A stretch of 36,557 nucleotides of DNA from an uncultured Dorea sp. (GTDB taxonomy: Bacteria > Bacillota > Clostridia > Lachnospirales > Lachnospiraceae). Below are positions 23,666 through 32,213 of this stretch, in pieces. The DNA is taken from contig CAJTRE010000020.1 in NCBI GenBank assembly GCA_910578495.1, forward strand, positions 1 to 36,557, read 5' to 3'. The position numbers were made by a program, and so were the translations under genes. Numbering within the stretch: position 1 is the stretch's first letter; every line of letters starts with the position of its first letter. The notes beneath the pieces are model-generated. The model was not told the origin of the DNA. It saw only the letters and a list, made by a program, of their open reading frames with translations, and made no database searches.

Positions 23666-24775
23666 TTATTTTCCTGAAGATTTCTTCTGCAATAATTGTT
23701 GAACAGAATATTCTTCTGATAATATTGAAGGTAGATTCTGTTTCCAATTTTGATTTTCAAAATCCGCTAAATTCATAGTAAAATTTCCCATTTTAACAGC
23801 TGTATCTTCAATACTACACACACCTCTAATATTTTCATCCATCAAAACGTCCTTTATTAAAGGTGAGAAAAAGTAATTTGATGCTTTGTATCTAATCAGC
23901 AAATAAAATATTTCCCTTAGTTTTTCTTCTTCGCTTAATTTTTGGAATTGCTTAGCATATTTTTTCATTAGTCGATCACCTGTTTTATAAAAAACAGTAA
24001 TTACTGATTTCTTTTTCAATGGGAAAATACATATCAACAAATCTTCCAGTGTTTTATGATTTAATACATTCACATTTTGCAACTTCGTAAAATCAACATT
24101 ATGCGATATAGGTATTGAAACCTGTGCAGCAATGGGCACCGTATAATCTAAAATATTATGATAAATAATTTTATAATTTCCATATCCGTTCTCAAAACTT
24201 CTTTTAGCAAAATCTAAATTTTCTTGAAAATCTCTTATATCAACTTCAACGGTTGGTTCCTCTGTATTCCCAATACTATCAAAAAAAGAAACTATTATCT
24301 GATCATCTGTTAACTCTGAATGATTTAAAGTATTTTTGAAACTTCTCAATCTTGAATTAAAAAGTTCATTCAAGTATATTTTTAGCGCCAAAGAATCCAC
24401 TATCTCTTCCGGTTTCATAGTTAATAGTGCTTTTTCACTTTCATAAATATTAAACTTTTCTTGATCACATTTTGAACATATTGAATAAAATACACCTGCT
24501 TTATTCGTTCCGACATATTCTTTATCAGAAAAAGGGGTCCTTAAACCTATATATTCCGCTTTCAAAACATTATAATTTTTTTTATAAAGTCCCTTTATAT
24601 TTTCAAGACAAAAAAATGGCACTGTATGTGATTTATGAAAAGATCTAGATTGATTCTTTAATTCCTTTCCACATAAGGCACAGCTTATTTGATCTCGCTG
24701 ATTATTAAATCTTTGATTGATCTTTGATTTAACAATGCTTATTTCTTTATTATTTGGTATTCTAACTTCGTTCAT
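23666..24775 (-). CDS. HNH-like zinc-finger protein, putative defence nuclease
   Basis: A 369-residue protein. The N-terminus has CALCGKEL (Cys32, Cys35), then SFHKSHTVPFF (His47, His50), then SICSKCDQEKFNIYE (Cys100, Cys103). The Cys pair, SHxxP and second Cys pair form the layout of zinc-stabilised HNH-type nucleases common in phage-defence genes. The other 260 residues match nothing I know. The start at 24775 follows GAGGG and lies 35 bases from a good promoter; a longer frame to 24838 would begin inside the promoter. It is divergent from the ShosTA-like pair. Confidence 0.55.
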   Translation of the reverse strand: MNEVRIPNNKEISIVKSKINQRFNNQRDQISCALCGKELKNQSRSFHKSHTVPFFCLENIKGLYKKNYNVLKAEYIGLRTPFSDKEYVGTNKAGVFYSICSKCDQEKFNIYESEKALLTMKPEEIVDSLALKIYLNELFNSRLRSFKNTLNHSELTDDQIIVSFFDSIGNTEEPTVEVDIRDFQENLDFAKRSFENGYGNYKIIYHNILDYTVPIAAQVSIPISHNVDFTKLQNVNVLNHKTLEDLLICIFPLKKKSVITVFYKTGDRLMKKYAKQFQKLSEEEKLREIFYLLIRYKASNYFFSPLIKDVLMDENIRGVCSIEDTAVKMGNFTMNLADFENQNWKQNLPSILSEEYSVQQLLQKKSSGK

Positions 24776-24809
24776 TTTTCCCTCTTCCAATTTTAAACTT
24801 ATTAAACCA

Positions 24810-24838
24810 ATTATACTATAGTTCAAATTTCCTAACAA
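24810..24838 (-). promoter_or_regulatory. Promoter for the HNH-like/DUF6994-like pair
   Basis: On the minus strand -35 TTGTTA (24838-24833), a 17-base spacer, and a perfect -10 TATAAT (24815-24810), about 35 bases ahead of the ATG at 24775. Confidence 0.65.
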
Positions 24839-24903
24839 TTGAATTCAAACAAATATGTACCTCTTTTCCAGTAGAAATATAAGCTTCTCTGTGATCTACA
24901 TAA

Positions 24904-24933
24904 TTGCCATTTTCAAATCCCATTGTTTATGAT
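24904..24933 (+). promoter_or_regulatory. Promoter for the ShosTA-like pair
   Basis: -35 TTGCCA (24904-24909), an 18-base spacer and -10 TATGAT (24928-24933), about 37 bases before the ATG at 24970. It lies back to back with the HNH-gene promoter, so the two defence-like pairs share a 195-base control region. Confidence 0.5.
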
Positions 24934-24969
24934 AATATAAAATTACTTATTAATGCTCGGAGGAACACT

Positions 24970-26178
24970 ATGGAAAAGATACTGTTTTGTAATCTCGATT
25001 TATTAAAAAAAACTTTTGACGGAAATGATAATACAATTCTTCATAGAACACGTAATCAATTTTTAAATTATGCAAATGACTTATGTTCAGATGAGGAAAA
25101 CCATATCTATTTTATTAGTCGTGACCAGAAATTACTCGATTCTGCTAAAGAATACTTTTCTCCTCAAAAAGGCTATCCGAATTTCAAGTTCCGGTTACGT
25201 GAAAAAGCACGTGACTTCGTTATGCAAAATCGTCATCATAATAATTTATTTGTATTTATAGGCGGTAAAGAAGTAGACTTTCACATGGCTGTACATACAC
25301 GCTCTCTTTTTATTGTTCCTACATGGATACCAGTAGAAGAAAAAGCCGAATTTTACGGTGTACATGTTGATACCCCTGAACAACTTTTTAAATTTATACG
25401 CGCACTGAATAACCACGAAAATTGGTATGCACAAGTAGAAATAGAACCAAATGTGACTGCTTTATCACTAATGGATGGTAGATATAAATATAAAGCAAAA
25501 ACAGAAAATGAACGTGACATGGTAGAGCATTTTGAGCAATTATTAAAATTTGGTCAAAGTAGAAATTACTACGATATCCTTTTGTACCATTTTCTTGCGG
25601 GAATGACGAACAGCAAATTATTTGATGATATTGAATTGTTTGGAATGATACCTTCCTCTGATTGCTCCTTAAACAAGGATATCTTCGGTTTTATGCGTCA
25701 AACAAGAATTATAAAAGGCAAACATATTCCTCGCAAACTAATATACGGCGAAAACTTATTATTAAGAAAAAATCCCAAACAGAAAGCTCACTTATCATAT
25801 TCGACTGATCAGCGTGCTATAATGGGCGCTGTAGAAGAATTCAAAACTCTATGTATCAATCCTGATTTCAAAAATAAAATCAATACTTTACGGAAATCAG
25901 GAAAATTTAATGTTTGTATATTTGATGACTATATGACACATGGAAATTCTTTTAACGCCGTCCGAAATTTACTGAAACAGTTAGGAGCTAACAAAATTAT
26001 CTTTGTCTCTTTAGGAAACTTCGGAAAGCCATTTCAAAAAAGAGATTATGCAATTAACGGAGATGTCTATAATATTGGTTATACTTACAATATGATTAAT
26101 TCCAGTATTAAATCTCTTAGTTATAATGATACGGCTAAAGACGAAGTTTCAGAATTATATGAAATTTTTAATTCATAA
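24970..26178 (+). CDS. shosT: Phosphoribosyltransferase-domain protein, ShosT-like toxin candidate
   Basis: A 402-residue AT-rich gene. The C-terminal third carries a PRPP-binding loop of type I phosphoribosyltransferases, FDDYMTHGNSFNAV (residues about 318-331), after a core beta strand (FNVCIF). The N-terminus, ILFCNLDLL then IYFISRDQKLL, resembles a degenerate HAD domain in which the first catalytic Asp is Asn. ATG 24970 follows AGGA. The next gene, 28 bases downstream, is DprA-like; PRTase plus DprA is the architecture of the ShosTA anti-phage toxin-antitoxin system, in which the PRTase protein is the toxin. The domain call is fairly firm, the system call is inference from pairing. Confidence 0.65.
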   Translation: MEKILFCNLDLLKKTFDGNDNTILHRTRNQFLNYANDLCSDEENHIYFISRDQKLLDSAKEYFSPQKGYPNFKFRLREKARDFVMQNRHHNNLFVFIGGKEVDFHMAVHTRSLFIVPTWIPVEEKAEFYGVHVDTPEQLFKFIRALNNHENWYAQVEIEPNVTALSLMDGRYKYKAKTENERDMVEHFEQLLKFGQSRNYYDILLYHFLAGMTNSKLFDDIELFGMIPSSDCSLNKDIFGFMRQTRIIKGKHIPRKLIYGENLLLRKNPKQKAHLSYSTDQRAIMGAVEEFKTLCINPDFKNKINTLRKSGKFNVCIFDDYMTHGNSFNAVRNLLKQLGANKIIFVSLGNFGKPFQKRDYAINGDVYNIGYTYNMINSSIKSLSYNDTAKDEVSELYEIFNS

Positions 26179-26206
26179 TATTATATTAGAATAGGAAGTA
26201 TTAACT

Positions 26207-27367
26207 GTGGAAAAATATTATATTGCTCTATATAAATTAGGTATTAAAAATGAATTACTTCTAAAAGCAATAACTGAATATGACTCTGATTTTATAATCC
26301 ATTTATTTGAGGGGAATACCGATATTTTTCTTACTAATATAGAATGGTTAGAGTACAAAAATATCTTTGAAGATCATTCTTCCCTTCTTAATGCATTAGA
26401 AGCTGCCGAAACTATTTTACAAATTAATAAGCAAAACGAAATCCATACTGCCTTATACGCAACAATTAATTATCCTCATAATCTTATGAGCATGGATAAT
26501 CCTCCTGCCATTGTATATTATAAGGGTGCAAATCCTAATAGAAATTTCGAAAAGGCTATCGCTTGCATTGGAACAAGAAAACCTACCCGCTTTGGCTTTA
26601 ATGCTATTAATTATTTAATCCCCCAATGGGTAAATGAAGGATTTGCAATCATATCTGGTTTAGCTGCTGGAGTTGATCGATTAGCACATATAGCTTGTTT
26701 AGCTGAGGGTGGTAAAACAATTGCTGTTCTTGCCCATGGTCTCGATATGATCTATCCTGCCTCTAATAGAAAATTGGCTGAAAAAATATTGTTATGTGAT
26801 GGAACATTACTTTCCGAATACCCTGTTGGAACAAAACCTGATAAGTTTAGATTCGTCAATAGAAATCGTCTTATTGTTGGACTTTCCAAAGTAACTGTGG
26901 CAATGGAATGTGAAAGAAAAAGTGGATCTATGCATACAATTGAGTTCGCTCAAAAGCAAAATTGTCCTATTTTCTGTCCCGATCCAGGAGACAATCCAAA
27001 AGAAACTCAATCTGGGCTAAAATATATATTAGACAATAACATTGGCTCTTTAATTAAAAATGGATTAGATTATCAAAATGTTATTATTTCTGCTGGATAT
27101 AATATTGAACACCCTTCAATGAATGCTAAATATATAAAAGAACAATATTTGAAGGCATTAATTGCTGGTATAGAGGACGATCTCATAATCAAATCTATTT
27201 TTGAAAAAATAGGTTTAAATTATACTTCCGATTGTTCTTGTCTAATTAATTTAAATAACTATTTATTGGATTTTATTCAAAATACCGGTTACCCTATCCA
27301 AACAATAATTGATTTATTTATAGAAAGCATCATTTCAACATATACACCAAGCGAGAAAGAGAGCTAA
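26207..27367 (+). CDS. shosA: DprA-domain protein, ShosA-like antitoxin candidate
   Basis: A 386-residue protein starting at GTG after AGGAAG. Residues about 115-260 are a clear DprA/Smf Rossmann domain: CIGTRKPTRFG, then IISGLAAGVDRLAH (148-161), then TIAVLAHGLDMIYP, then LLSEYPVG, FRFVNRNRLIVGLS (214-227) and SGSMHTIEFA. The first 110 residues and last 120 are divergent, unlike housekeeping DprA with its winged-helix tail. Chromosomal DprA loads RecA on incoming single-stranded DNA; here, partnered with a PRTase protein, it matches the antitoxin of ShosTA. An 11-bp hairpin without a T run overlaps its stop (27353-27382). Confidence 0.75.
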   Translation: MEKYYIALYKLGIKNELLLKAITEYDSDFIIHLFEGNTDIFLTNIEWLEYKNIFEDHSSLLNALEAAETILQINKQNEIHTALYATINYPHNLMSMDNPPAIVYYKGANPNRNFEKAIACIGTRKPTRFGFNAINYLIPQWVNEGFAIISGLAAGVDRLAHIACLAEGGKTIAVLAHGLDMIYPASNRKLAEKILLCDGTLLSEYPVGTKPDKFRFVNRNRLIVGLSKVTVAMECERKSGSMHTIEFAQKQNCPIFCPDPGDNPKETQSGLKYILDNNIGSLIKNGLDYQNVIISAGYNIEHPSMNAKYIKEQYLKALIAGIEDDLIIKSIFEKIGLNYTSDCSCLINLNNYLLDFIQNTGYPIQTIIDLFIESIISTYTPSEKES

Positions 27368-27382
27368 CGTCCTCTCTTTCTC
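27353..27382 (+). terminator. Hairpin at the end of the ShosTA-like pair
   Basis: GAGAAAGAGAG (27353-27363) pairs perfectly with CTCTCTTTCTC (27372-27382) across an eight-base loop, overlapping the stop codon. There is no following T run, so termination strength is uncertain. Confidence 0.4.
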
Positions 27383-27469
27383 TATACTATATAGACATTA
27401 TATGTTTAAAAATCTTTTCATTTATATACACTTGTTTCGTATCGCCATTTCAGATATATGAAACTTTTC

Positions 27470-27937
27470 TCAAAAATCTTTGGCTATCCATTTTGTCCTC
27501 AGTATCGCACCTTGAGGAACCTTATTATCTACTTTTTCATAATTGTAATAATATTTTCCTTTTGAAAAAGAAAAAACAGAACCTCTTTGAGATTGATTAT
27601 TCCAAACAAAAGTAGGAACAACACACACCTCTGAATCCGTATATCCATATTTGCCTACTCCAAATGCGATACACGGAATAAAATTTCCAGCGATTTCTGA
27701 TGTTCGTTTTTCTAATTTTTCCACAGCACGTTCATTTGCGGAGATCATGGTTGTTTCTTTTGCTTTTTTATTAGATAAACAACGCCCTACAGAATAAATA
27801 AGCAAATCAGGAGTTTCAATATCATTTGTATAAGCCCTGATATATCCTTCACCATCCATCTGAACCTCATATCCCTTGGCTTCTAATGCGACCTCCGTTA
27901 GTGCCTCAAAAAATTCCTTTGTAATTTTTTTTCTCAT
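27470..27937 (-). CDS. Hypothetical protein of the cargo region
   Basis: A 155-residue soluble protein (ITKEFFEALTEVALEAKGYEV, then TPDLLIYSVGR, then CIAFGVGKYGYTDSEVCVVP). It starts after AAGGAGG and has its own promoter at 27997-28025. No family recognised; the DLLIYSVG strand after an acidic stretch could belong to a small alpha/beta domain but there is no clear active site. It lies leftward, facing the ShosTA-like pair. Confidence 0.55.
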   Translation of the reverse strand: MRKKITKEFFEALTEVALEAKGYEVQMDGEGYIRAYTNDIETPDLLIYSVGRCLSNKKAKETTMISANERAVEKLEKRTSEIAGNFIPCIAFGVGKYGYTDSEVCVVPTFVWNNQSQRGSVFSFSKGKYYYNYEKVDNKVPQGAILRTKWIAKDF

Positions 27938-27996
27938 TTCAAATGCCTCCTTGTAATTTAGAGTTTAATTTTTGTTTTAATCTCTTTCATGGAAAT

Positions 27997-28025
27997 ATCA
28001 TATCACTTTTTCACTTTTTTGTACA
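27997..28025 (-). promoter_or_regulatory. Promoter for the 27937-27470 gene
   Basis: On the minus strand -35 TGTACA (28025-28020), a 17-base spacer, and -10 TATGAT (28002-27997). The leader contains an AT-rich near-repeat of the sequence upstream of the promoter (GAGTTTAATTTTTG and GAGTTTATTTTTAT). Confidence 0.5.
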
Positions 28026-28078
28026 GAGTTTATTTTTATTTTTTAACTCTTAAAAATCTGTAATTAATAAAAGGGGAC

Positions 28079-28480
28079 TCATCTCAGAGACATCGTCATT
28101 TTATTATTAGAACTATTCACATCGACATTCTTTTTTACAAATTCAAATCCCAATTCTTTGTAAATCGCATATAATAATTCATTCTTAATATATGTTTCAC
28201 CCTCATATGGCTCAGAGTGTGGATATACACTTAAACTGGTACCACCATCTTTAATCACCTCCTGTACCATTTTCTCCATAAGCTTTTTACCGATACCTTG
28301 ATGCCTTGCCGCCTCTCTTACTCGAAAATATTTTATTTCGTATTCACCCTCTACTGCCATTCCTATTCTTCCAATTTCCTTTTTTCGAAAAAGATCTTTA
28401 TACGCTACTGCTTCAGCCCATCCTCTATTTATGCCTACTACACTAATTCTCACCTTTATATCTTTCATTTTTCCAAACAT
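28079..28480 (-). CDS. GNAT-family N-acetyltransferase
   Basis: A 133-residue acetyl-CoA-dependent transferase. The acetyl-CoA loop is VREAARHQGIGKKLMEKM (about residues 54-71), and the C-terminal LLYAIYKELGFEFVKK is the usual GNAT ending. The substrate cannot be predicted. It has its own promoter (28495-28522) and is AT-rich like its neighbours. Possible roles are drug or toxin acetylation, but nothing in the sequence decides. Confidence 0.8.
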   Translation of the reverse strand: MFGKMKDIKVRISVVGINRGWAEAVAYKDLFRKKEIGRIGMAVEGEYEIKYFRVREAARHQGIGKKLMEKMVQEVIKDGGTSLSVYPHSEPYEGETYIKNELLYAIYKELGFEFVKKNVDVNSSNNKMTMSLR

Positions 28481-28494
28481 AATACCACTCTTTC

Positions 28495-28522
28495 TTTATA
28501 AACAATATTTTTACTATTTCAA
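28495..28522 (-). promoter_or_regulatory. Promoter for the GNAT gene
   Basis: On the minus strand -35 TTGAAA (28522-28517), a 16-base spacer and -10 TATAAA (28500-28495), close ahead of the gene's ATG at 28480. Confidence 0.45.
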
Positions 28523-28600
28523 ATAAAAAGATTTGTTCCTTCATATTCCAACTTACTAATATAAATATTTCAAGCCTTTTTTATATTTATTTTGAATAAT

Positions 28601-28888
28601 CTACCTCATTATTAATTCTATTTTGAATTTACAATATGAATATAAATTCCACAAATTAGCCTTAAACGGGAAATCTTTTCTATAAATAAATTGTGTCTTA
28701 AATGTAATATTATGGCAATAACACCATTCCTGTATTTGTTTCATTCTTATGCTTTCCCCTGCATCAATCCTATTTACCAGACATTGTATCTTAAAATCAT
28801 CTATTCCTAACCTAAAAAATAAATAAAACAATACATTATAATATCTAATCAATACAACTTCTTTTGTTGCTTTTTCCTCTGACCCCAT
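28601..28888 (-). CDS. Hypothetical protein at the element's right end
   Basis: A 95-residue basic protein (ATKEVVLIRYYNVLFYLFF, then IRMKQIQEWCYCHNITFK). ATG 28888 follows AAGGTGG by nine bases; an ATG at 28894 is less well placed. It is the last gene before the junction with the host flp gene. No family recognised. Size and terminal position would suit a recombination accessory protein but nothing in the sequence supports that directly. Confidence 0.5.
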   Translation of the reverse strand: MGSEEKATKEVVLIRYYNVLFYLFFRLGIDDFKIQCLVNRIDAGESIRMKQIQEWCYCHNITFKTQFIYRKDFPFKANLWNLYSYCKFKIELIMR

Positions 28889-28939
28889 ACACACTTTCCA
28901 CCTTTCACTGTATATCCAGTTCTATTTATCCACGTGTTT

Positions 28940-29068
28940 TTACTCTATACACCTTATACCCACCCCATAATAGGGGGTTAATATTCCCACTAGTATAAGA
29001 ATGACTTCTACAACGCCTACTCCTTTTTCCTCTTTTAAAAATCTCTGTAAATAATGTAGTCTCCACAT
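28940..29068 (-). pseudogene. flp: 5' part of a Flp-type (Tad) pilin gene, cut by the element
   Basis: Directly downstream of tadC, after AGGAGG, an ATG at 29068 opens a frame that begins MWRLHYLQRFLKEEKG and continues VGVVEVILILV. This is a class III prepilin leader: KG/VGVVE gives the G/XXXXE cleavage site, followed by the start of the hydrophobic helix. Family members continue with about 25 more residues of helix and a basic tail. Here the frame changes after ILILV into GILTPYYGVGIR and stops at 28940 (42 residues). The break, near 28985, coincides with the change to AT-rich cargo, so I read it as the element's insertion site. Confidence 0.65.
28945..28990. other. Probable right-hand junction between element and chromosome
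   Basis: The host pilin reading frame loses similarity near 28985. Just inside lies a short dyad, ACCCC-N7-GGGGT (28962-28978), and two similar pyrimidine-rich blocks (ATACACCTTATACCCACCCC). Such repeats are common at recombinase-binding ends. The other end and the recombinase gene are outside the window, so the exact crossover cannot be fixed. Confidence 0.4.
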
Positions 29069-29096
29069 CCTGAATACCTCCTTTTTCGTTTTCTCT

Positions 29097-30362
29097 TTAC
29101 ATCCGTACAGACATAAATGCCGGTACGATTACGATGAACAAAACAACTGCCAGCATAAGAAACATTGGCCCTAAGAGCTTCGTCCCTGCTTCCTCACCTA
29201 ATCTTTTCGCAAGCGCTTTGCGTTCCTCAAACGCCTGCGCCGCCTCTACCTTTAGAATCTGACTAAGTCCCTTTGTCCCTTTTCGTAAGTTCTGAGAAAG
29301 CAATGCTCCGAACCGCACATACTCTTGCAGTCCGCACCGCCTTCCAAACCTCTCATAGCTTTCTGCCTCTATAATTCCACTTTCCATCTCGTGACAGGCA
29401 ATTTTCATCTCCTCATACACACAGCGTTCTCCCCACGTGTCTTTTTGCTGTTCATAGTCCGTCACAATCTTCTTCCATGCTCGTTTCACTGTCATTCCGG
29501 CGCCCAAAAATAAAGTAAACTTATTAATGACTTCCGGATAATCCAGCCGCATCTGCTGCTCTTTTTCCTGCAATTCTTTTCCCACGTTCTGTTTCTCTAA
29601 CGCATACAATAAAACTCCAATAATTGCCGCCATCGTCATTAGTATCCATCCTCTGTTTTCCATAGGGTAGTAATACTTCACGTTTTTACCGGAAATGTTC
29701 TTGGGTAGTGGCATTATTTTTTCTGTTCTTGTCTTTTCGTCTGCTTCCCGAACAGCCGCCTCTATTTCTCCTGCCTGTCTCTCCTTAGGATTTTTTCTCT
29801 CTGGAAATACCATTGCCGAGCATTCATAGAGAGCTTTCTGTTCCTGATCTTGCGTATAGCTTAATGTCGCTGTCAACGTAAGAAGCGTTCCCTCTTCTGT
29901 CAGTTCTTTCTTCTGTAATTCTCCATAAATATTCATAACGTCATACCGAGAAAGCTCCCATGTGATCTCTACCGGTTCGCCCGAAATCTCCGTCACAAGA
30001 TTCATATCCGACTCGATTCTGTCCAGACTCTTATTACTTCCGAGTACCAGCTTGTCCAGTTTCTTTTCACATCTATCGAATAGCGGCTGTACTTCTGTCT
30101 CCTTGTAAGCTCGCTCCGGAATCTCTATCTGCACCTCTGTTTTCTCTCCATTTTCCAAAGACACTTCAAGTTCTTCCTTCCTGCCGCCCTGTCCATAGGA
30201 ATTTCGCTCAAGCCCTTCGTGGATTGCCTCTTTTGAAGACTTGTAATCTGCCATTAACAACATCACTCCCACAACAAATAACAGCGCCGTCACTATACTC
30301 AGACTTCTATATCGACCAGCTTTGCACCAAGCGCACATGCGCCCATATATATGACCAGACAT
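29097..30362 (-). CDS. tadC: TadC-like inner-membrane platform protein (T2SSF domain)
   Basis: A 421-residue protein. One membrane helix near residues 20-40 is followed by an unusually long extracytoplasmic or linker region (about 40-235). A second helix follows (GWILMTMAAIIGVLLYAL), then the type II secretion F domain with LFLGAGMTVKRAWKKIV and LSQNLRKGTKGLSQIL. A C-terminal helix ends it (FLMLAVVLFIVIVPAF). TadB and TadC form the platform on which the pilus is built. It overlaps tadB's 3' end and is followed by the truncated flp gene. Confidence 0.8.
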   Translation of the reverse strand: MSGHIYGRMCAWCKAGRYRSLSIVTALLFVVGVMLLMADYKSSKEAIHEGLERNSYGQGGRKEELEVSLENGEKTEVQIEIPERAYKETEVQPLFDRCEKKLDKLVLGSNKSLDRIESDMNLVTEISGEPVEITWELSRYDVMNIYGELQKKELTEEGTLLTLTATLSYTQDQEQKALYECSAMVFPERKNPKERQAGEIEAAVREADEKTRTEKIMPLPKNISGKNVKYYYPMENRGWILMTMAAIIGVLLYALEKQNVGKELQEKEQQMRLDYPEVINKFTLFLGAGMTVKRAWKKIVTDYEQQKDTWGERCVYEEMKIACHEMESGIIEAESYERFGRRCGLQEYVRFGALLSQNLRKGTKGLSQILKVEAAQAFEERKALAKRLGEEAGTKLLGPMFLMLAVVLFIVIVPAFMSVRM

Positions 30363-31087
30363 ATCGTCATCACTCCAATCCCTATTACATTACCGTACAA
30401 AGAGGACATAAATTCCGGAAAACTAAGGCTCATATACGCGATAATAATATATGGAATCGCTGACATCACCTTAAACTCATAGCGTTTCGCCGCCAAAAGA
30501 GTGTCGATTTCCCGCTTTACCTCTATCCTGCCACTCATCTGTTCCACCGTATTTTGGATAATAGCAATCATATCTCCACCACTTCTTTTAGCCGCTGAAA
30601 ATACTGCTGAGAAATTCTTCACGTCCTCCATCCGTACCCTTTCTGCAAATTCTTCTAAAATCTGTTCCATCGGAATCTGAACCCGTAATTGTCGTACAAT
30701 GATTGCCATTTCTCGACAAATAATACTATCTTTCGCATATAAAAGCTGTAATTCTTTCTGCGTTTCTTTCACCGCATTTTCTACAGAATATCCCGTATTA
30801 AGAGCGGACGCCATACTTTGGATCATTTCTTTAAACTGCGTCAAAAACTCTGTTTTCTTCTTATAGATGCAGTCTTTCTCCATGTTTTTATAATTCCATA
30901 TCCAATACGGAAGCAATATTGGAAGCGCCCATGCCGAACGATAATACAGCCACGCCGTAAGGAACGTAAGCCCTCCTGCCTTAACCTGCATCAGCATTTT
31001 CTCCCTTATGGAAATACCCTGCTGCCAGTAGCTTTTCGGCGTGTGTAAGTTCCTTATGTTTTCTCCAAATTCCTTGAATCTTCCCAT
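30299..31087 (-). CDS. tadB: TadB-like inner-membrane platform protein (T2SSF domain)
   Basis: A 262-residue protein with an N-terminal pair of membrane helices, a cytoplasmic F domain (MIQSMASALNTGYSVENAV, then FSAVFSAAKRSGGDMIAIIQ), and C-terminal helices. The start at 31087 (MGRFKEFGE) has AGGAG at good spacing but overlaps tadA by about 107 bases. A second start at 30997 (MLMQVKAGG), just before the tadA stop, has AAGGGAG and would leave out the basic N-terminus. I prefer 31087. It works with TadC. Confidence 0.8.
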   Translation of the reverse strand: MGRFKEFGENIRNLHTPKSYWQQGISIREKMLMQVKAGGLTFLTAWLYYRSAWALPILLPYWIWNYKNMEKDCIYKKKTEFLTQFKEMIQSMASALNTGYSVENAVKETQKELQLLYAKDSIICREMAIIVRQLRVQIPMEQILEEFAERVRMEDVKNFSAVFSAAKRSGGDMIAIIQNTVEQMSGRIEVKREIDTLLAAKRYEFKVMSAIPYIIIAYMSLSFPEFMSSLYGNVIGIGVMTICLVIYMGACALGAKLVDIEV

Positions 31088-32213
31088 TCTCCTCTCCTGT
31101 TTCTTCGTATATATAAAGCGTCTCCAGTTTGATCTCACCTTCCCGGTACTCCATCACTTCACTGATTTCCAAAACCTTTCTGCTCTTATCCCGAAGCCGC
31201 CCAAGGTGAACAATAATATCTATCCCCGAAGCAATCTGTCTGCGGATTGCCGGAAGCGGAATGTCTATTCCCATCAGAACCATTGTCTCTAATCTGCTCA
31301 ACATATCATAGGGACTGTTGGCGTGGCCGGTACTTAAACTTCCGTCATGTCCGGTATTTAACGCCTGCAGCATATCAATTGCCTCTGCCGAACGAACCTC
31401 TCCTACAATAATCCGGTCCGGGCGCATACGAAGCGCCGACTTAATAAGGTCACGAATCGTTACTGCACCCGTCCCCTCCACATTTGCGTTTCTTGCCTCC
31501 AGACTTACCAGATTCGGCACATCCAGAATACGCAGCTCCGCATTGTCTTCAATCGTTATAATTCTTTCATCCTTTGGAATATACTGCGATAACGCATTCA
31601 AGAACGTGGTCTTACCGGAACCTGTCCCGCCACTGATAAATATGTTATATCCTGCCCTGACAAGCATGGATAGAAAACTTACGACCTCCTCGCTGATAGA
31701 ATGCCAAGAAATCAGCTCTCTCATAGTAATAGACTCCTGTGGAAACTTTCGGATTGTCACAATCGGCCCGTTTAATGCAACCGGAGACAAAACCACATTT
31801 ACTCTGGAACCGTCTGTAAGTCTTGCATCTACAATGGGAGATGCTTCATTGACCAGACGGTTAGAACCTGCCACAATCTGCTGAATCACATCTTCCAGTT
31901 TTTCTCTGGAAACAAACCGCTTGTCCGACTGACAGATTCGCCCGTTCCGCTCAAAAAAGATATTCTGCGTACCATTGATCATAATCTCGGTAATATCGTC
32001 ATCCTCCAGAAAATCCTGCAAAAGATCCAGTTTCCGAAAAGCGTTAAACAACTCCTTTCCAAGAGCAGTCCTCATTCCAAGCGGAATGTATTCTCTCTCT
32101 CCTGCCTCCTGCAATACCCGATAGATAATCCTTGTCAATTCTTCATCTTCCACTTCTTTCGACAGATCCAGCTCCTCAAGAATCCTTGCATGTAGTTGCT
32201 CTGCCTCGATCAT
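30981..32213 (-). CDS. tadA: TadA/CpaF pilus-assembly ATPase
   Basis: A 410-residue secretion ATPase that powers Flp pilus assembly. It has an N-terminal helical domain, then ITEIMINGTQNIFFERNG. Walker A is ISGGTGSGKTTFLNAL (193-208), an Asp box is IITIEDNAELRI, and Walker B and the His box are in RPDRIIVGEVRSAEAIDML and GHDGSLSTGHANS. The ending HAEKLLAAGYF is usual for the family. Its start overlaps the tadZ end by 38 bases. Confidence 0.93.
   Translation of the reverse strand: MIEAEQLHARILEELDLSKEVEDEELTRIIYRVLQEAGEREYIPLGMRTALGKELFNAFRKLDLLQDFLEDDDITEIMINGTQNIFFERNGRICQSDKRFVSREKLEDVIQQIVAGSNRLVNEASPIVDARLTDGSRVNVVLSPVALNGPIVTIRKFPQESITMRELISWHSISEEVVSFLSMLVRAGYNIFISGGTGSGKTTFLNALSQYIPKDERIITIEDNAELRILDVPNLVSLEARNANVEGTGAVTIRDLIKSALRMRPDRIIVGEVRSAEAIDMLQALNTGHDGSLSTGHANSPYDMLSRLETMVLMGIDIPLPAIRRQIASGIDIIVHLGRLRDKSRKVLEISEVMEYREGEIKLETLYIYEETGEENGKIQGIWRKHKELTHAEKLLAAGYFHKGENADAG

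Noticed and set aside
22816..28940. CRISPR array or IS element within the AT-rich cargo
   Set aside because: No regularly spaced repeats and no transposase-like frame; the low GC is explained by acquired cargo genes.
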